From NCBI GenBank assembly GCA_963070105.1, contig OY718805.1, positions 992,001-1,056,000 of the forward strand: 64,000 nt of DNA. The letters run 5' to 3'. Source of the DNA: Litomosoides sigmodontis (Eukaryota > Nematoda > Chromadorea > Rhabditida > Onchocercidae). Each line of letters opens with the position of its first letter. Within the stretch, counting starts at the first letter, position 1. Under the pieces are notes generated by a model that saw only the letters and a program-made list of their open reading frames with translations, searched no databases and was not told the DNA's origin. Both the position numbers and the translations under genes were made by a program. Positions 17,401 through 32,900 of the stretch are shown piece after piece.

Positions 17401-18139
17401 AATGGTAGGAAATTTAGTGTTTTGAATGCATATATAATACGACCAATAATTAAATCAAGCAATTTTTAAAGGAATTGTGATGCGTAGTATACTAAGCCAT
17501 AGTGAAATGCAAGAGGTAATTATTAAATAACATTAAAAAAGCAGGAACACTGTAAAAAATAATATCATGGATATAATATTGCTCCATAAAGCTTCGAAAT
17601 GAGTTCGAATGCTAAACTTCAGTTTTAAATCAATTATTATTAAAAATGCAATGCAATTTCTTGCTTGGATAATACTATTTGCTGCTGCTGTATCCATTTC
17701 AAAATCCAAAGATCCAATTAAATTTTATATTCATTTCAATAATGACAAAAAGGTAAAAAAAGAATCCCATTATACCCTGAAAATTCGAAACCCTCAATTC
17801 CACATCCGACTCATTCTCATCCATTACATCGTGATCAAAAAAGCATTCTTTGTCAGCGGTCTCATCCACTTTATCGTAGCGATTTTCCGATTTATCTCGT
17901 AGATTATCGTCATTTATTTCAGAAAGTACGGCTGACTGATGTGGAATTTCCAAGTCATTTGAATTCAATGATTCGCTTTTGGCTCGATATAAGGATTGCA
18001 AGCACTTTCTGGACAAATCTGTTCTTTCATTAATCGTTAGGTCCGAATGTATGACAGCATTAGACTGCTTAATATTAAATCCCTCATCATCGTCGCATAT
18101 TTCGCCTTCTTCCAGGTCATCGTTCAAACTTTTTGACAT
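14472..18139 (-). CDS. uncharacterised nuclear protein: EEGEI motif, coiled coil, Cys finger, RS-rich tail
   Basis: Exons on the minus strand: 17776-18139 (MSKSLNDDLEEGEICDDDE, acidic), 17093-17338 (acidic, DDESEDDNSGFSDE), about 16661-16817 (DGPPRIIIQGNEAMN), about 16312-16510 (coiled coil with YSLLVTARTQIASLKKENKK), 15498-15756 (Cys-rich CTVSCPACKHQVC, then MEEWLAANYLDINSDGLP), 15138-15252 (Lys/Arg-rich), about 14815-15020 and 14472-14654 (RFKSRSPSAKCHRRPVRSP, ends KLWRD). A splice acceptor lies 4 nt before ATG 18139. Most junctions close in phase; those near 16.6 kb and 15.04 kb do not close cleanly, so two genes are possible. Acidic EEGEI motifs with RS-like tails are typical of RNA-processing factors, and the TAR motif after a coil faintly recalls FLASH (CASP8AP2). 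I assign no function. Confidence 0.65.
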
Positions 18140-20129
18140 TTTTCTGAAATTTGATAGTATTTCCAGATGTAGGACAGTTGTGAAAATGGAAGAACTATGC
18201 TAATGATCCAAACCAACGAATAGCAAAGAAACTTGGTTTTGAATATTCAGTTTTCAAAAAATAATTTCTGCACACGGAATTGTTCATGGAAAAAAATTAG
18301 GACGAGGGATCAAGAAGCAGAAAAACTGATCAAAACTGGGAAAAAAACTTCATTAGAAGCAAAAATTATAATAAAACGACGATTGCCACAACCAAATTAT
18401 AAGATAAATTGTAAAATCCATAATTGTTATCACGTAAACATCTGCATTCCACTTAAAAGTTAAATTAATAAAAAGCTGCTATAAGCAATAAAGTATTCTG
18501 GTGAAACGAACGCATAACTGGTTAATTATTACGAGGTGAAAGTAAGAGGAATGTGAAACAAGGATCCATTCTGTCCAGCATCCTGTCGTTTCAATTTTGA
18601 AAATGTAATGTTCGGGATATCGTAATAAGAAGAAAGCAAACGATAATTTACCAAGAAAATTAAAGAAAGCGATGACACAGCTACGATACGTATGACAAAT
18701 AAACTGTCAGCAAATAATAAAATATCCAGTAAATTATTAGCTTTCAATAAATATTACGACAAGTTGTACATGCGATGATAAATTTCAATGAGTTTGTTAG
18801 TAAACAGCGGGATATCGCCAATGATAAATCATAAATGATTGATAGCTAAGTCTTATAAATTATTGTTAAGTAATACAATAACCAGTTATCATCAATATAT
18901 AAGATCAATTACATTTACAAATACGCATCATGCAAAATCACGTAAAAAATTCTCAACTTTTATGACCCCATTGACCACCCGTGCGCTGCTTTCAATTTCC
19001 AATTTCATAATGTACGGAACAGAGACAAGGTTTCGGATGGATATTTCATTTCCCAAAAGCTCCTAAGTTTGGAATTCCTCTCTAATCCGGAAATACACGC
19101 TGGTCGTGATCTCCTACAAGCAAAATGAAAGAGATGAATAAGGGGGACAGAGATCAAGAAAAAGGGATAAAGTAGGAGAGAGTCTTACCACCAAAAACGT
19201 CAAGGCTATCTCCCCATTTTTCGTCTTCGTATCGCATGAGTATCCATTACTGACCTCGTATACGATAACTTGACCTTTTTTCTATGTTATGATTCTCCCA
19301 GAAGAAACTGAAAATATTTCCATTTCGTTACGACGATAAGAGATAAGGTTATACCTCGGTGGAATCGTGATGTTTCACGAGTTGTCAGCGAATCGAAAAA
19401 ACACTGGATGAGCACTCGGCGAATTTATTCCTCGATTATAATCGAGATTTATTAGATCGTTAAATTAGCTTGAGCAAATTACGCTCAACCGCTTTCGTTG
19501 ATGTATTTCACCACTCTCTATTGTTTTGATTCCAAAAATATCAGTCCTTCACCGATAATCAATTTCTGAAAGTACCTGAAAGTATATGTTCCATTACGAT
19601 CAAGTTCCAAAAGCATTCCTAATTACGGTTTTGAGGATTAAGTTTGGTTGCTCCGTTTCATATACACAACTGAAACTCCACCATTTGATCGTCTGGAATT
19701 TGCAAGCATTAGAAACTTTTCCGTCAAGAATCCGTTTTCTCCGTATGTTATATCATCCAAATTAAGAAACTATCAAATGTAAAGATTGAGAAGAAAGCAA
19801 TTAAGCCATAATATGACGTCTTCTTCTGTCTCAATATTCAGCACTAATAGAGCTAAAATATCCCCTAAAAAAAATTTAAAATTTAAATAGCCCTCCCAGT
19901 GCTGCAAGTTAAATACAATAGAGCTGCAAAATGTCGTCGAGTAGAAAAAATGCCGCGAAGTGACAAATTCAAAAATTTCACCGATGCTTTATATATCCCT
20001 TATGAGTTATTATTTTAAACTAATGCTTATTCAGACTTTGGTTGTGATATGGTCTCAAGTGTAAAGTGACAACTTGATTCGACTGCTAGTTTGATTTTTA
20101 GTGTCAATTAACATATTATTCAGTTAGCA
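18140..20129. other. intergenic between two divergent genes
   Basis: About 2 kb separating the starts of the minus-strand EEGEI gene and the plus-strand basic-protein gene. It must hold both promoters. No coding feature, tRNA or repeat was recognised. Confidence 0.6.
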
Positions 20130-23100
20130 ATGTGTGATGACGATAGTTTCAACATAGCGACAGTGCCTCGGCATGCTATATTTGGAGCACAAGGTGGTGA
20201 CGGTGATGGTGATGATGAGAGTACGTTGGGTGACCGATTCTTTGTACGTTTCTATTTTTATTTCATTGTTACGTGTTTTCATGACAGAAAATTCATTTCG
20301 TAAAACATGATTAACTTTGTCTTTTCAAAAGTTGGTGAAATTCTATCCATAGCAAGACTAATCTGCTATAATTAATACAGATTGCTTTCGTAATGGCTTT
20401 ATGCGGTCAGGAACCTAGGTGGTTCCAATTACTGAGTTGTGAAATCGATATCAGTTGTAATAACCATGTTTAGATCAAAAAGATTTTATGTGTGTGGAAG
20501 ATTTCATCACATTGCCGATGAAAACATTTAGCATAAGATCACAATTATGATTAAGTGAAAAATTTACTGACACATTCATCATTCCACGAAAAAGAAACGT
20601 TTCCATAAATCATTCTCAACTCTTAGCACTCTATTTTCAGGATTTGTTGCCTTTGCAAACAAATTCCGTAGTAAAGGCAGATTTGGGTAATTGTATTTCG
20701 TTACGCAATAGACGTAAGCTTGTACCATCTAATATTCAGCAACATTTTGGACAAGCACCAATAGTTGCAGTTACAGCTACAGCCTCAGTAACAGATAGTG
20801 CTCAAGTTACAGCGTTAGGTACAACTGAAGAAGCAGAAAATATTCATGGTAATTTTATGATAGAAATTTAATCGACAAATTTCAATTCTTGTAAGTAATG
20901 TGAGGCTTTGAAGATGATGCAAATTATTCTTCGTTTTTCAGAATTTCTAAAAATTACAACAATATGAAATTTTTCAGGTGACGTTCCATTTGAACTTAAT
21001 CGTCTAGCGATGTTTCGTCCACCGTCGCGTACGCGTTTGTCTGGCTGTCGGTCGAATACAGTTTTGCGGGAAGGTATGCATCATATTTAGGTTATTGCGG
21101 ACATGAAATGTATAAAATTTCTGTTCAAAAAGTATGTAATATTGAACTCTAGGCAGATTTTTTAGTGTTGAACAAAAATTGAACAGTTCTTTAAACAATT
21201 CAAATTTTTACAGAAACTGCACACTTACCTGTATGCGCTGTAGAATTAAGTTGCCATGAAAATTTGAACCGAAATAGTAATGTGGATAAAGAAGCGACAA
21301 ATCATACTTCGAAAATTCCTTCTAATGGTTCAAATCAGCCATCGAAGACCTTACGCGGCAGCTTTTCTCGTCCATCGTTTCCGACTCAGGTCAACTGTGT
21401 GCAGCCTGTTGAAATGAGACGAAGAATGGGATCAGCGACAGGTCAACCGATAACCAAGGATCGAGCGATAAGTGCTGAACCCAGATCACATAGACCCGCA
21501 AGAGAATTCACGCGTACAAATGTTTCGACAATAAGGAAAACAACTGAAACGAGTGTTCGAATTCAAGGACCTTTGCGTGTTCGTTCTGCCAGTACAAGTG
21601 GTATTACAGCAAAAAATATTGGAGCAAAAGCTAAAAATGGTATGGGCACAAAGGAAGTAACGATAACTCAACGTCAAAATAGAGCGAATTTAACTACTAA
21701 AACGGTCGTAGGTGCAGAAAGAATGATCTCCAAGTCAGACGCGACAAGAAAATCGCTGTATGTAGGGCCTGAAACTAGAGCGCGAACCAGAATGAAGCAA
21801 AGGTATTTATACTTCAATCGTCATTTAATTGTTGATTGGTAGTACCTAATTTTTTTTTAATGATCGACGTCGTTGCTCTGTTCAAACGAACTTTTGCGTT
21901 GACGTATACTCATCATATTAATAAGTTTTACTGCAAAATCTATGAAGTACTAAACTGCAGTCAAGTAAATTAAAGAAGGGAATACATCCTTGAAAACGAA
22001 AACTGTAGGAAATTGAATTATTTTAGAAGTGAAAATATGGAAGTGATGAAAATCAACTCAGCGGTCAGTACACCAAAACAGTCACTGCTCACAAAATCAG
22101 TACGCTCTCGTCCGTTGTCACAAATGAATTCAAATATTCCACGAAATAGTACTGGACCAGTGTGTAACAATAAGGTAATAACAGTGTTATTTCATCGTAT
22201 CAGTCTGTTCTGTATCAATGCCATCTGTTCATTTAATGAAAAATGATGTGGTTTCAGTTATAAGGCAGGGATTGAGGATTGCTTAACACCGTATGGAGCT
22301 TTGAAGAAGTGAAGATATTTGATGGAAAAAGGGATGGAATTTTTTTTCGTTTATTTAAGAAGGGTATTTTTTCCTAGATCTTAAGTCACTACAACAGGGA
22401 GGTTAATAGTTACTAACAGAGGGAAAATTCCTGTTTGGGGAAGGATTTACGGTTTAGGAAAATATGAGCAGATATTGAAGCGACCCATTCGATTTAGGGA
22501 AATTTGGGTTCCAGCTATTAAATTAGATATTTACTTTACATAGGCAAAATTCATTCGAGGCAAAAATTGTCACTTCATAACACTCAAAAATAGGTGGTTC
22601 AAAAAATATGTGCTTTTTTAAAAAAAAAACGTCCCTCTTTTTCTACTATTGTTGCCACATATTCAGAATGTTGAAAACGGTCACGTATCACGGTCGCGTA
22701 CTCGTGCAGTTCATGAACCTATTCGTGTCCGAAATGCTCAAGGTCGCGTCTTTTTTTCCTGCTTTTACTAAGTTTCACTTAAAAAGAGTTGGCAATATAT
22801 CATATTTTTCACCAACTTTCCGGAGCTCTGGAAGATTGAGAATGAGTCGTTACTTGGTATAGATTACAGTAACATGCGTTATAACCTGGTTATTACGTTG
22901 AAGTTGTCTTTAAAATACAATACATTCAATTTTTTAATATCTCTTTTAGATTATCTGCTCTGCAATTTCGTGCAGCTTCATCGTCTTATGTTATATTTAG
23001 GAAGAGTCAAAGGTGGAGATGGTCTTCCTCCAATCGAAAGCGAAAATCGGTTTCGGCAATCATTGACTCGACGTCCAAAGGGAGGTGACTCGTTGGACCG

Positions 23101-24067
23101 AGACGTAACCAAAGCCGAAGGCAAAGAAAACGGTGAGGCTTCGTTTTCTGCATTTAATCATACTTTTCCATGATATTTGTATTAATAGAATAGTATTTGG
23201 AGTTGGTGAAGTGCATTTTTATATTTGATAGAATTCTTGGTTTCTCATAGCTAGTAACTGTGGTGAATTTGTAGGTGAAATTTGGACAGTTGTTGCGAAA
23301 AAACCAGAGCCTGTGCTTGAATTTGCACCGTGTTTGCGAAGTCGTGTTGCAGCAAAAGTAAGGATTATTTTTCACAAAGGACTGAACAATTCAGTAATTA
23401 AGAGATAAGCTTTGGATCTATTTTAGTCCCTTTCTACTGCGAAATATTGGAAGTTGCTTTTTCTCTGAGTCCGAAGTCTTTTTTTTTTCATTTTATGTTT
23501 TTGATCAGTGTTTACTGGACCGTTCGTATACACCGTTAAAATGATAGACGAGACAGGTAAGATGAAAAAGTTTTTCTGAAAAAAAGCGATTGCCATTTAT
23601 TTAAAAACGAAAAAGCTTAAAGCAACAAGCATGTAATGCCTAAGGTCATAGATTTTTTCGGATTTTCTTGATTTTTCATGTCCAAATTACTTAGCGCCAG
23701 ATAACAAACTATCTGTGTCTAATGTTCAGTGAATATGGGCATTTTGGTTTTTGTTCAGTAAATGCTGGATCATTCAAAAGAAATGTTGTATACCTCACAG
23801 TTTGGCTTTATTGCTTTTTATCGATTTTTGAGTTTAAGGAGGTGCTCTGTATTTTGCAGCTAATTTTATGCCTTTCAGAAAGGACAGTCTACACCTACTG
23901 CGTCTGTCACTCATTTTACAAGACCTCTAAGAACAATGCAGTCAAAACACAGCGGAAGTGATGTTCTTCCAGCTCCACGTCGACGAACTGAAGCGGAAAG
24001 AGAAGCATTCTTTAGACGTCTGAGCACACCGAAGACAATTGCTACGATTAAAAAATGCACCAAATGA
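20130..24067 (+). CDS. basic Ser/Arg/Thr-rich protein of unknown function
   Basis: Nine exons close in phase: 20130-20243, 20641-20848, 20978-21073, 21214-21802, 22027-22174, 22667-22742, 23001-23132, 23275-23357 and 23879-24067, giving about 544 aa. The N-terminus (MCDDDSFNIATVPRHAIFG) and the acidic GDGDGDDES run are followed by a long low-complexity region rich in Arg, Ser, Thr and Asn (TQRQNRANLTTKTVV, SRSRTRAVHEPIRVRN). The end is more ordered: EAEREAFFRRLSTPKT then IATIKKCTK and TGA. A splice acceptor (TTATTCAG) sits 6 nt before the ATG. The composition suggests a disordered nucleic-acid- or microtubule-binding protein. I do not recognise the family; the C-terminal AEREAFFRRL block is the part most worth searching. 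Confidence 0.8.
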
Positions 24068-25690
24068 GGAATAGATTACTATCCTTCACTTAGCTTACTT
24101 TAAATAGAATGGAAGTAAAAACTGAAACAGTTCAATAAAGATGTGGAAATGAAATTTGAACATGTTTGGGTCATGTTTTGTAGTGGATCATTTACGTTAT
24201 GTTTTCTTTTCCCCTTTATGTGTGTCTTTTTTTTTTTAATTTTATTTCCCCTGCAGTAACCGTGCTCTTAATTTAGGTAGGGCTAACGAACCGCAGCATT
24301 TACACATGGATTTTGCATTTCCGAAAGTTTGATTCTGAAGATAATAATTTGTCCATTTTTTCTTCGATATTCATTTCAAGTATCCCATGTACCGATTACT
24401 AAGAGGGTTTTAACTGTGTCCAGTGCTGTATTTGCTACATTCGTTTGTTCATGCGAATCTGCGGAAAAATGAGCTTTTTTTTGGAAAAAATAGTGAAACT
24501 AATTGTTGCCTGCTTAAGTGGATGATTGGTTATGAGTTGATTGTTTAGCGCTTAGTTGAAAATTCTTAGTAATTGTTTTCTGCATTACCCTTGAAGTTTT
24601 GTGATTATCGGATACGTTAGGAAAATTTCCCCATACTTCTATAATTATGCTTGAAAACACAGTTGTGAAGATGTTTAGAGGAAAAAGTTATAGTTTAACG
24701 ACTTGGATTAGTCTTTTTTTGCTTCATTGTTGCGTTCAGACACGCATTTATTTCTACCTTTTGGTCTTTACGATCTGCAATGAGTGGAGCACATTTTGTT
24801 TTACGTACCTTGCTGTTTTAGATGCGTGTGGAGTAGTAAACTTCATAGTATTAAAAGTTCAGCATCCATGGCCTTCCCACTTCAATTCAAATCCATTCAT
24901 AGTGCACAACCAGAAGTTCGCACCTATTGTTCGGTCTCAGAGTTCCGTACTCCTCACTTCGTTTCGTAGCGGCGGCATCAGGGAGGAGAGCCAATCATTC
25001 GGGTGGCGCCTGTCAGTGATCTGCTGATGATGCCATGTCTCATCGTCGTCGGTCGTCGGTGCGTCACTCTTCTGTTGGTCGGGGGTTACGTGCAAGTATC
25101 GTTTCAAATTCTCCACCCACCTTTCCCCTCCAATTTTCCACTCTGCCTAAAATATGTCTCTGTGCCTACAGAAACGCCCTTGTCACGATGCGCAACTAAA
25201 TAAGTAGTTGTCTGTCGGCTTTGCTGTCTAGCTATCTGCCCGCGTGCTCTGTGACGACGCATTCTATCAGTGCTTCCACGTCGCACACTTATCATTTCAT
25301 CATCCGATGGGACGGGTCAGTTAGTACTCATTGCACCGCATGAGTACATCAAGACGCTAGTTCCATCCGTAACATCATTCCTTCTCACCAGCAAGTGGAC
25401 GGATTGAATTGAGCCTCGGAGATGGAACAGACGGAGGAGGCGAGGAGGTCTGATAGCAATGTCAGTTAGACGTGTTATCGATTTCATCACATGCCGTACA
25501 CTGCCTTCCCTTCCCTTCCCTTCCCTTCCCTTCACGGCTCCAGTTCTGTACCTCACTCTTTCACTCCTTCACTTATTTCATCGCTTCTCTTCTAGTAACG
25601 TACTAATAACGAGTGGTACCATCGCACGTATTAAATGGGTACGCGCTAGACTGCTGTCTTTGTGTTTTCATAGCTACAAATTTCAGCATA
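24068..25690. other. intergenic, upstream of cyclophilin
   Basis: 3' flank of the basic-protein gene and 5' region of the cyclophilin gene. A less AT-rich stretch at about 24,960-25,680 includes a CCTTC pentamer repeat. The open frames over it have no conserved features. Confidence 0.6.
25503..25533. repeat. (CCTTC)n short tandem repeat
   Basis: About six CCTTC units on the plus strand, some 160 bp upstream of the cyclophilin ATG. It could act as a polypyrimidine promoter or outron element. Confidence 0.9.
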
Positions 25691-27213
<1,523 letters not shown>

Positions 27214-27302
27214 TACACTAACCATTTTCATGTTGTTGATCTAATTGCTTACGATGCCGTTGCTTTATTTTGTGCTACAAAATTTGCAAGTTATTTTAAT
27301 TC

Positions 27303-27308
27303 AATAAA
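27303..27308 (+). terminator. polyadenylation signal AATAAA
   Basis: AATAAA 90 nt after the cyclophilin stop codon, in a U-rich 3' UTR context. Confidence 0.7.
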
Positions 27309-29946
27309 GGTTTCAATTTGATTAGCTCGAAACATCCATAGCATCTTCAAATCGACAAACATCGGTTTCATATTCAAATAGATGTCGTGGTAAAAACTTA
27401 GGGCTTAAATATAAGTTTGTTGTGATGTGACTTCATCGCTAAATTTCATTCACAGTGGTATCTATAGTTACAACTGCAATCACTTCCAACAAATCATTTA
27501 TTCGTTGATTTTATTCGTTGTAGAAAGCAGAAAGCGATAAAATTTTCAGTCCATAATTAAAGCTATTGTCAGTAGCTACAGAATCTTGCAGCGCACTACT
27601 CGTCATGATATGAGGCAGGCAATATGATGTGCACACCTTACACTCTTAGACATTCCGAACGCATACAACATTACTACTACCACTAGCTATCGACCGCGCT
27701 TTGCTGAAAGCTCATCCAGTCTTCATAAAGCAAATGCTACAAGATGTACCAAACGAGTCCCATACTCCGTTACGCCGCTGTTAAATTTCAGACCGATTTT
27801 GCTACCTCTTGCGAGAATCAAATCAGAACATAGAACACAATATTCTAGCCCTGATAATGATTACTGTTCAATCAATGTGGACGAATTAAGTATCTCTCAG
27901 CTGACGCAAATGGACGACCATTTAAATTGACCACAAAACACAACAGACCAGTAGCCGCAAAATACAAGTAACTTTTCAGTCGCATTGCTCCCTTAATGAA
28001 CTAGGAAGCTCCAAAATCACTTGCTTTTTAGTATTACACCTCTACAGTCCTTTTACAATGTATCATTTCATTCGCTTCACAATTAGATCCAGTGATAACT
28101 AATCTGCTCCATCTATCTAAATTGATGACCATCAAAATGTATTTCTCATGCTTAATTACTATTATTTACCATTCCCAAGAACCCGCTTGCGGATATTGCA
28201 GAACATGTCGCACACAACACTATTTTTCCAACATGGGGTTATCTGAGAACATACAAATTTCATGATCGCTACTACACACATCAAATATTACCAATAATGC
28301 CTCAAAAAGTAGACATTTCCTAAGCACTTCGTCATGGCGGCTTCCAAACAGCACAAAGGTTTGACAGCACTGTCTGATGTTCGCTTATTCAGAACAATCC
28401 TCACTGCGAATCACATTCCACTTCCTAAAGGAACTCAGAAACGTGCGACAAAAACAAACTCACTGATTTCTGCCCGAAAAAACTTTCACTGCAGTATGAT
28501 CTCGCAAATTTCCAGCTATTTTTTATTGAGTTTACTATTTCGAGCCTTACCACCAGATCTTGTAACTTTGATTTCACAGTATAACAATGTAACCAGCAAG
28601 TAAACAATGAAAACTACAGCATACCTTCTGAATTAATGAAAAGATACATTCCAAATGAGATAAAATGAGACAAATATCGTTTAATTCCTCCCGAAGATAT
28701 GTCCTGATAATGAATACAAATAAGTCCGCTTAACTTCAGGCCTACCCCATCAAATGTTTTGATTCGGAGAAGAACATCACAACAGAAAGGGATATGACAC
28801 AAATATGTCTGCTGAATTGTTACCAATTCAAAGAAACATCTTTTGGGATGCATAATAAAGCAATATACTTCAGTTTTGTGCAAAGGACGTCATCATATAA
28901 ACAATAAAGAAAGCGAAGTTGTTAACACCTAAACAAATCTAATTCTGAAAGCTAAACACACTATCCCGATCGCTTCAAGTGCCAAACCAAACTGAAATCG
29001 ACAGGATACAACAAAAATCTTATATGTTGCTCCCATACTTTGACTTCTTAAACTCAAGAAAAATACGACGTATATAAACGTAACAACAACATAATAAGAA
29101 AAATGAGAAATTGCAATCTGCAAAAAAAAGCTAAGCCAATGTGGCTTACGCGAAGATTGACCCAGCTTATCACTTTTGAGCTGGCGTTTCAATTCCCAGC
29201 GCATTTATTCGCCCTTATACATGACCCACACACGTGGGCTATCGATATAACCTGAAAGGCTTAATTAATATCCAGAAAGGAAAAATCACTTGAAGGAAAC
29301 AATGCGAAAAGCAATATCAGGTGGAGCGCAAATGTGCCAATTACATACCAATAAACAAATCAAACATCATGATACCAATCTTTTATTTACTTTCATAGAA
29401 AGAATATATCACACTGTAAATTGATATGTGAGGGCGCAGTACACATTGGGGTAAATTTTTTCGTTGTCTGCAATCAACCGTATTGGGAATCTTTACGAGC
29501 TCACTTAGTGTCTTTGTATATGTATGCTTGTATGTATTTCTCCACAAGCGAACATTGGAATTCAGCTTTGAGCTTATCAAAGTTACTAAAATTTCTTAAC
29601 CTTAAAAAGAACTGGAAATAATTTTGCTTTTTTTTTTTTAATTTTTCGGCAAGCATTTTTAGACATTAACCAAGAAACATTATTGGAGATCCCCAAATAA
29701 AGAGGACCTCTATGTGTTATACTGTGTTCACTCCTGTCGAGAGTTTTCCTAAGACCACTAAAGTACCACTTTCACCTATCCATGTCCGCAAAACATGCTT
29801 AAAGGTTAGAACAACAACGTCATTAAGTAAATCGAAGCTAAATAAAATTAAAAAAGAGAACCAATGGTGAGTTCTTTTCCTTCTCTCGGATTGCTATCAT
29901 CGTCATTACCACTTGAGCTATATCACAAAAAAAATTAATAAAATTG
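27309..29946. other. intergenic between convergent genes
   Basis: The cyclophilin and zinc-finger genes converge here. About 29,870-29,925 (minus) could be a final exon of the zinc-finger gene (SSGNDDDSNPREGKEL), but its phase does not match the preceding exon. Otherwise only short unsupported open frames. Confidence 0.55.
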
Positions 29947-32900
29947 TCAAAAGACGAAAAAAAAAATAAATGTCAAACCTGCATTCGACTCACTGGTCAA
30001 ATAACCACCATGCTCCTGCAATGTGTGATCTTTAAGAGCACCCCATTCCGCACATTTATGTTGGCATACGGAACAAATATAGCCGTGCTCTTCCTTTTGA
30101 TGTTCTTCCATCCAAACAAAACGATTGCATTTGAAGTCACAAATTCGGCATTCAAATTTGATTATACCCGTGTGAATACGTTCGTGTGTTGTCACCTTTA
30201 AGTTTACAGTTGCATATTTCAATATTCACACTTGAATTTGCTAAGGAAACAAAACAACCACCTTTCTTTAAAACTGAGGAATATTAAATTTCAAACCTGA
30301 AACATCTTTCCTTCAAACGAAATTTTGTATAAAAAAAACGGAGAAAAGAAACTGACCGAACATTCGCTTGTAAATAACTCGTCACAAAAATGACAAGGGA
30401 AAGTTTTCGTGAAAACATGAGCCATTTTCTTGTGCTTCCTGAGTTTTCGCGGTGTAAGAAATTTCAACGCACACATGTTACATTTGAAACCTGAATTCGC
30501 ACCGCGATGGAACTTTGCTCGATGATTGAGCAATCTTTGTTGAGTGCAGAGATTCCTCAGCGGTGTACATTCAAAACAAATGAATGTCTGAAAATAAAGC
30601 TGTGAGGTAAAACATTCGTCCAGCTGTTTAGCAGTACCTTCTTAATCACTGGACTTACTGAAATCAGAAATGAACTATCTTTCTATAACCACTTTTTGTA
30701 TTCCACTTATATCGAACCACATCTTTTCTTACTACATATTCTGCGTATCAAAACTTTCCATGTGATATCAGTACAGCTGAATTGTATAGATCATCATTCT
30801 TTTCTAATTAAGGGAAAATAGGCGCTCAGTAATTCACGAAACTCATCAACTTTCTACGAATTTGTTTGAAATCCAATTTTTCATAAATGAAATTACCAAG
30901 TCGCATTCATGCGCTGACAATTCATTTTTCGTTTTCACTGCTTTAAAACAACGTAAACACTGAACAAAATCTACAGTTTCAGGATGCTTCTTCACAAAAT
31001 GCTTCTTCAAAGAGACCTCGTTCCTAAACCGCTTGTCACAGAACGGACACTGTGGAGAAACCTGAAAACGGAACTTGTTAACAATCATTCAAATTTGAAC
31101 AGTTCTAGAATTGGTATAAAATTCGTATAAAACAAGAAAGTCGAGACACTTGTACTTTTTTCTTGTAGGAACGCTTCGGTTGCCGCAAGAAACCATGCCG
31201 ATCGAAACGTGCTGGAATACCACCACTTAATTCACCTGGCAGCGGAATCCTGAAAGTGTTATGAAGTGCTGTAATAGAAAAGACAAGAAGAAGCACAGGA
31301 TTTTGTGAAAAAAGGACAACGTGCAAGATTTTTAAAAGTCATTTTAGTTGGTCAGCTACAAGAACACAGTTGAAAGTAACTTACTTATCAACTTCAACTT
31401 CATAAGACTCAGCATCTATCTCGTGTTCTGGTGGAATGTAACCTCCCGTTGCAAGTTCTTCAATCCGATTTGCTTCAAGCTCAGCCTGTCTGAAATTAAA
31501 AACAGAATTAACACAGTCAAAAAACCAACTGTGATTTATATTTTTTGTTAATCAGATATCCGACGCTCCTCGAGAAATTCCTGTGTTAAAAACCTTTGTT
31601 CAGCGATCTCCTCTTCCTGTTGTATTAAATATGCCAAATACTCCGTGTAATGCCGGTCTCGCAGATGTCGTTCATACAAATTCTTTTCAATAAAACGATT
31701 TTTACAAATTTTGCATCGTACCATTTTAGCACGAACGGCTTTTCGTATCTGAAGAGGTTGCCTTACAATAGGAATGAAAGGAAATTTACAAAACAAAGCT
31801 TAGATTTTTCTTAGTACAAAGTCATCAAACCTCATCTGGGACCGTTGGATGAGGTGGAGGAGGAGGGAGCTCACTAAGAAGGACGCCGTCTTGAAGTCGT
31901 ATCGGAAATGTTGTTACATCAGACGAAGCTGAAATTGGGGATACATTTTATTAATTCAGTAGATCATTCAACAAATTTTTAATTCCAAATTTAACTGAAA
32001 CTGAAAAATTCAAGTTAGCTAAGAAAACCAATTCAAAACCATCAATTACCATTCGAACGAACGATTTCTGGGTGATACACCCACTTTCTCGGTTGGTTTT
32101 CTTTTCTGCTGGTTTCTACTTTTTTTCCATATCGATCAAGCACAACTCTCTCCTTTTTCCCGCTTTCTGCTGATGTATTTATGGAGACCAACGTTGAAAT
32201 TAGCCAACCAACGCCAGACATATGAGATCGTTTCTGCAACAGTAATGTATGATAGAAAAAAATAGAACAGGAAAAATTCAGCTTCCGAATTAGACAAGAA
32301 GTAATTTGAATTATATGTTCGGGAATCAAACTATAAACTGAAAAATACTTTTGTTCCGTAAACCTCAACATCTCCCACCACCCCTATTATAGAAACCCGT
32401 AATAAAACTCTCAGAAAGCTGAAATAAAGTAAGTACAAAACAAATGCATTAATACCTTCCTAAGTTCCCGAGCTTGTTTTTCCTGTCGCACAGCAATAGC
32501 AAGCATATTTCGCAGTTCATCACAATCCGGTCCAATCGAATTGTAAGGCCGACGGCGCACTTCATTTTCATTTCCACCGGTCAGTTGTTCAATCAAAACA
32601 TTAGCTATGATCTCTTCCAAACCCTCATCGTCTACTTCAATTTCTTCCCCCACCCTCTCGTTTCCATCGATTTCCTGAAATGACACCACGTTCAAAGTAG
32701 CCTTAATTTATATGTTCAAACTCCATTTTTAATGAGAAAAAATTGCGACATCTTAACAAAGACCTATCTAATTCACATATCTCAAGACAAAAATACCGTA
32801 GTTTGCAAGGAAGCTTTAAAGCTTGGTGAATCACTACGGGACGAATTATCATCGCCACCATCGTCAACATCAATAACAACATTTGGTGACGGAAGTTTGT

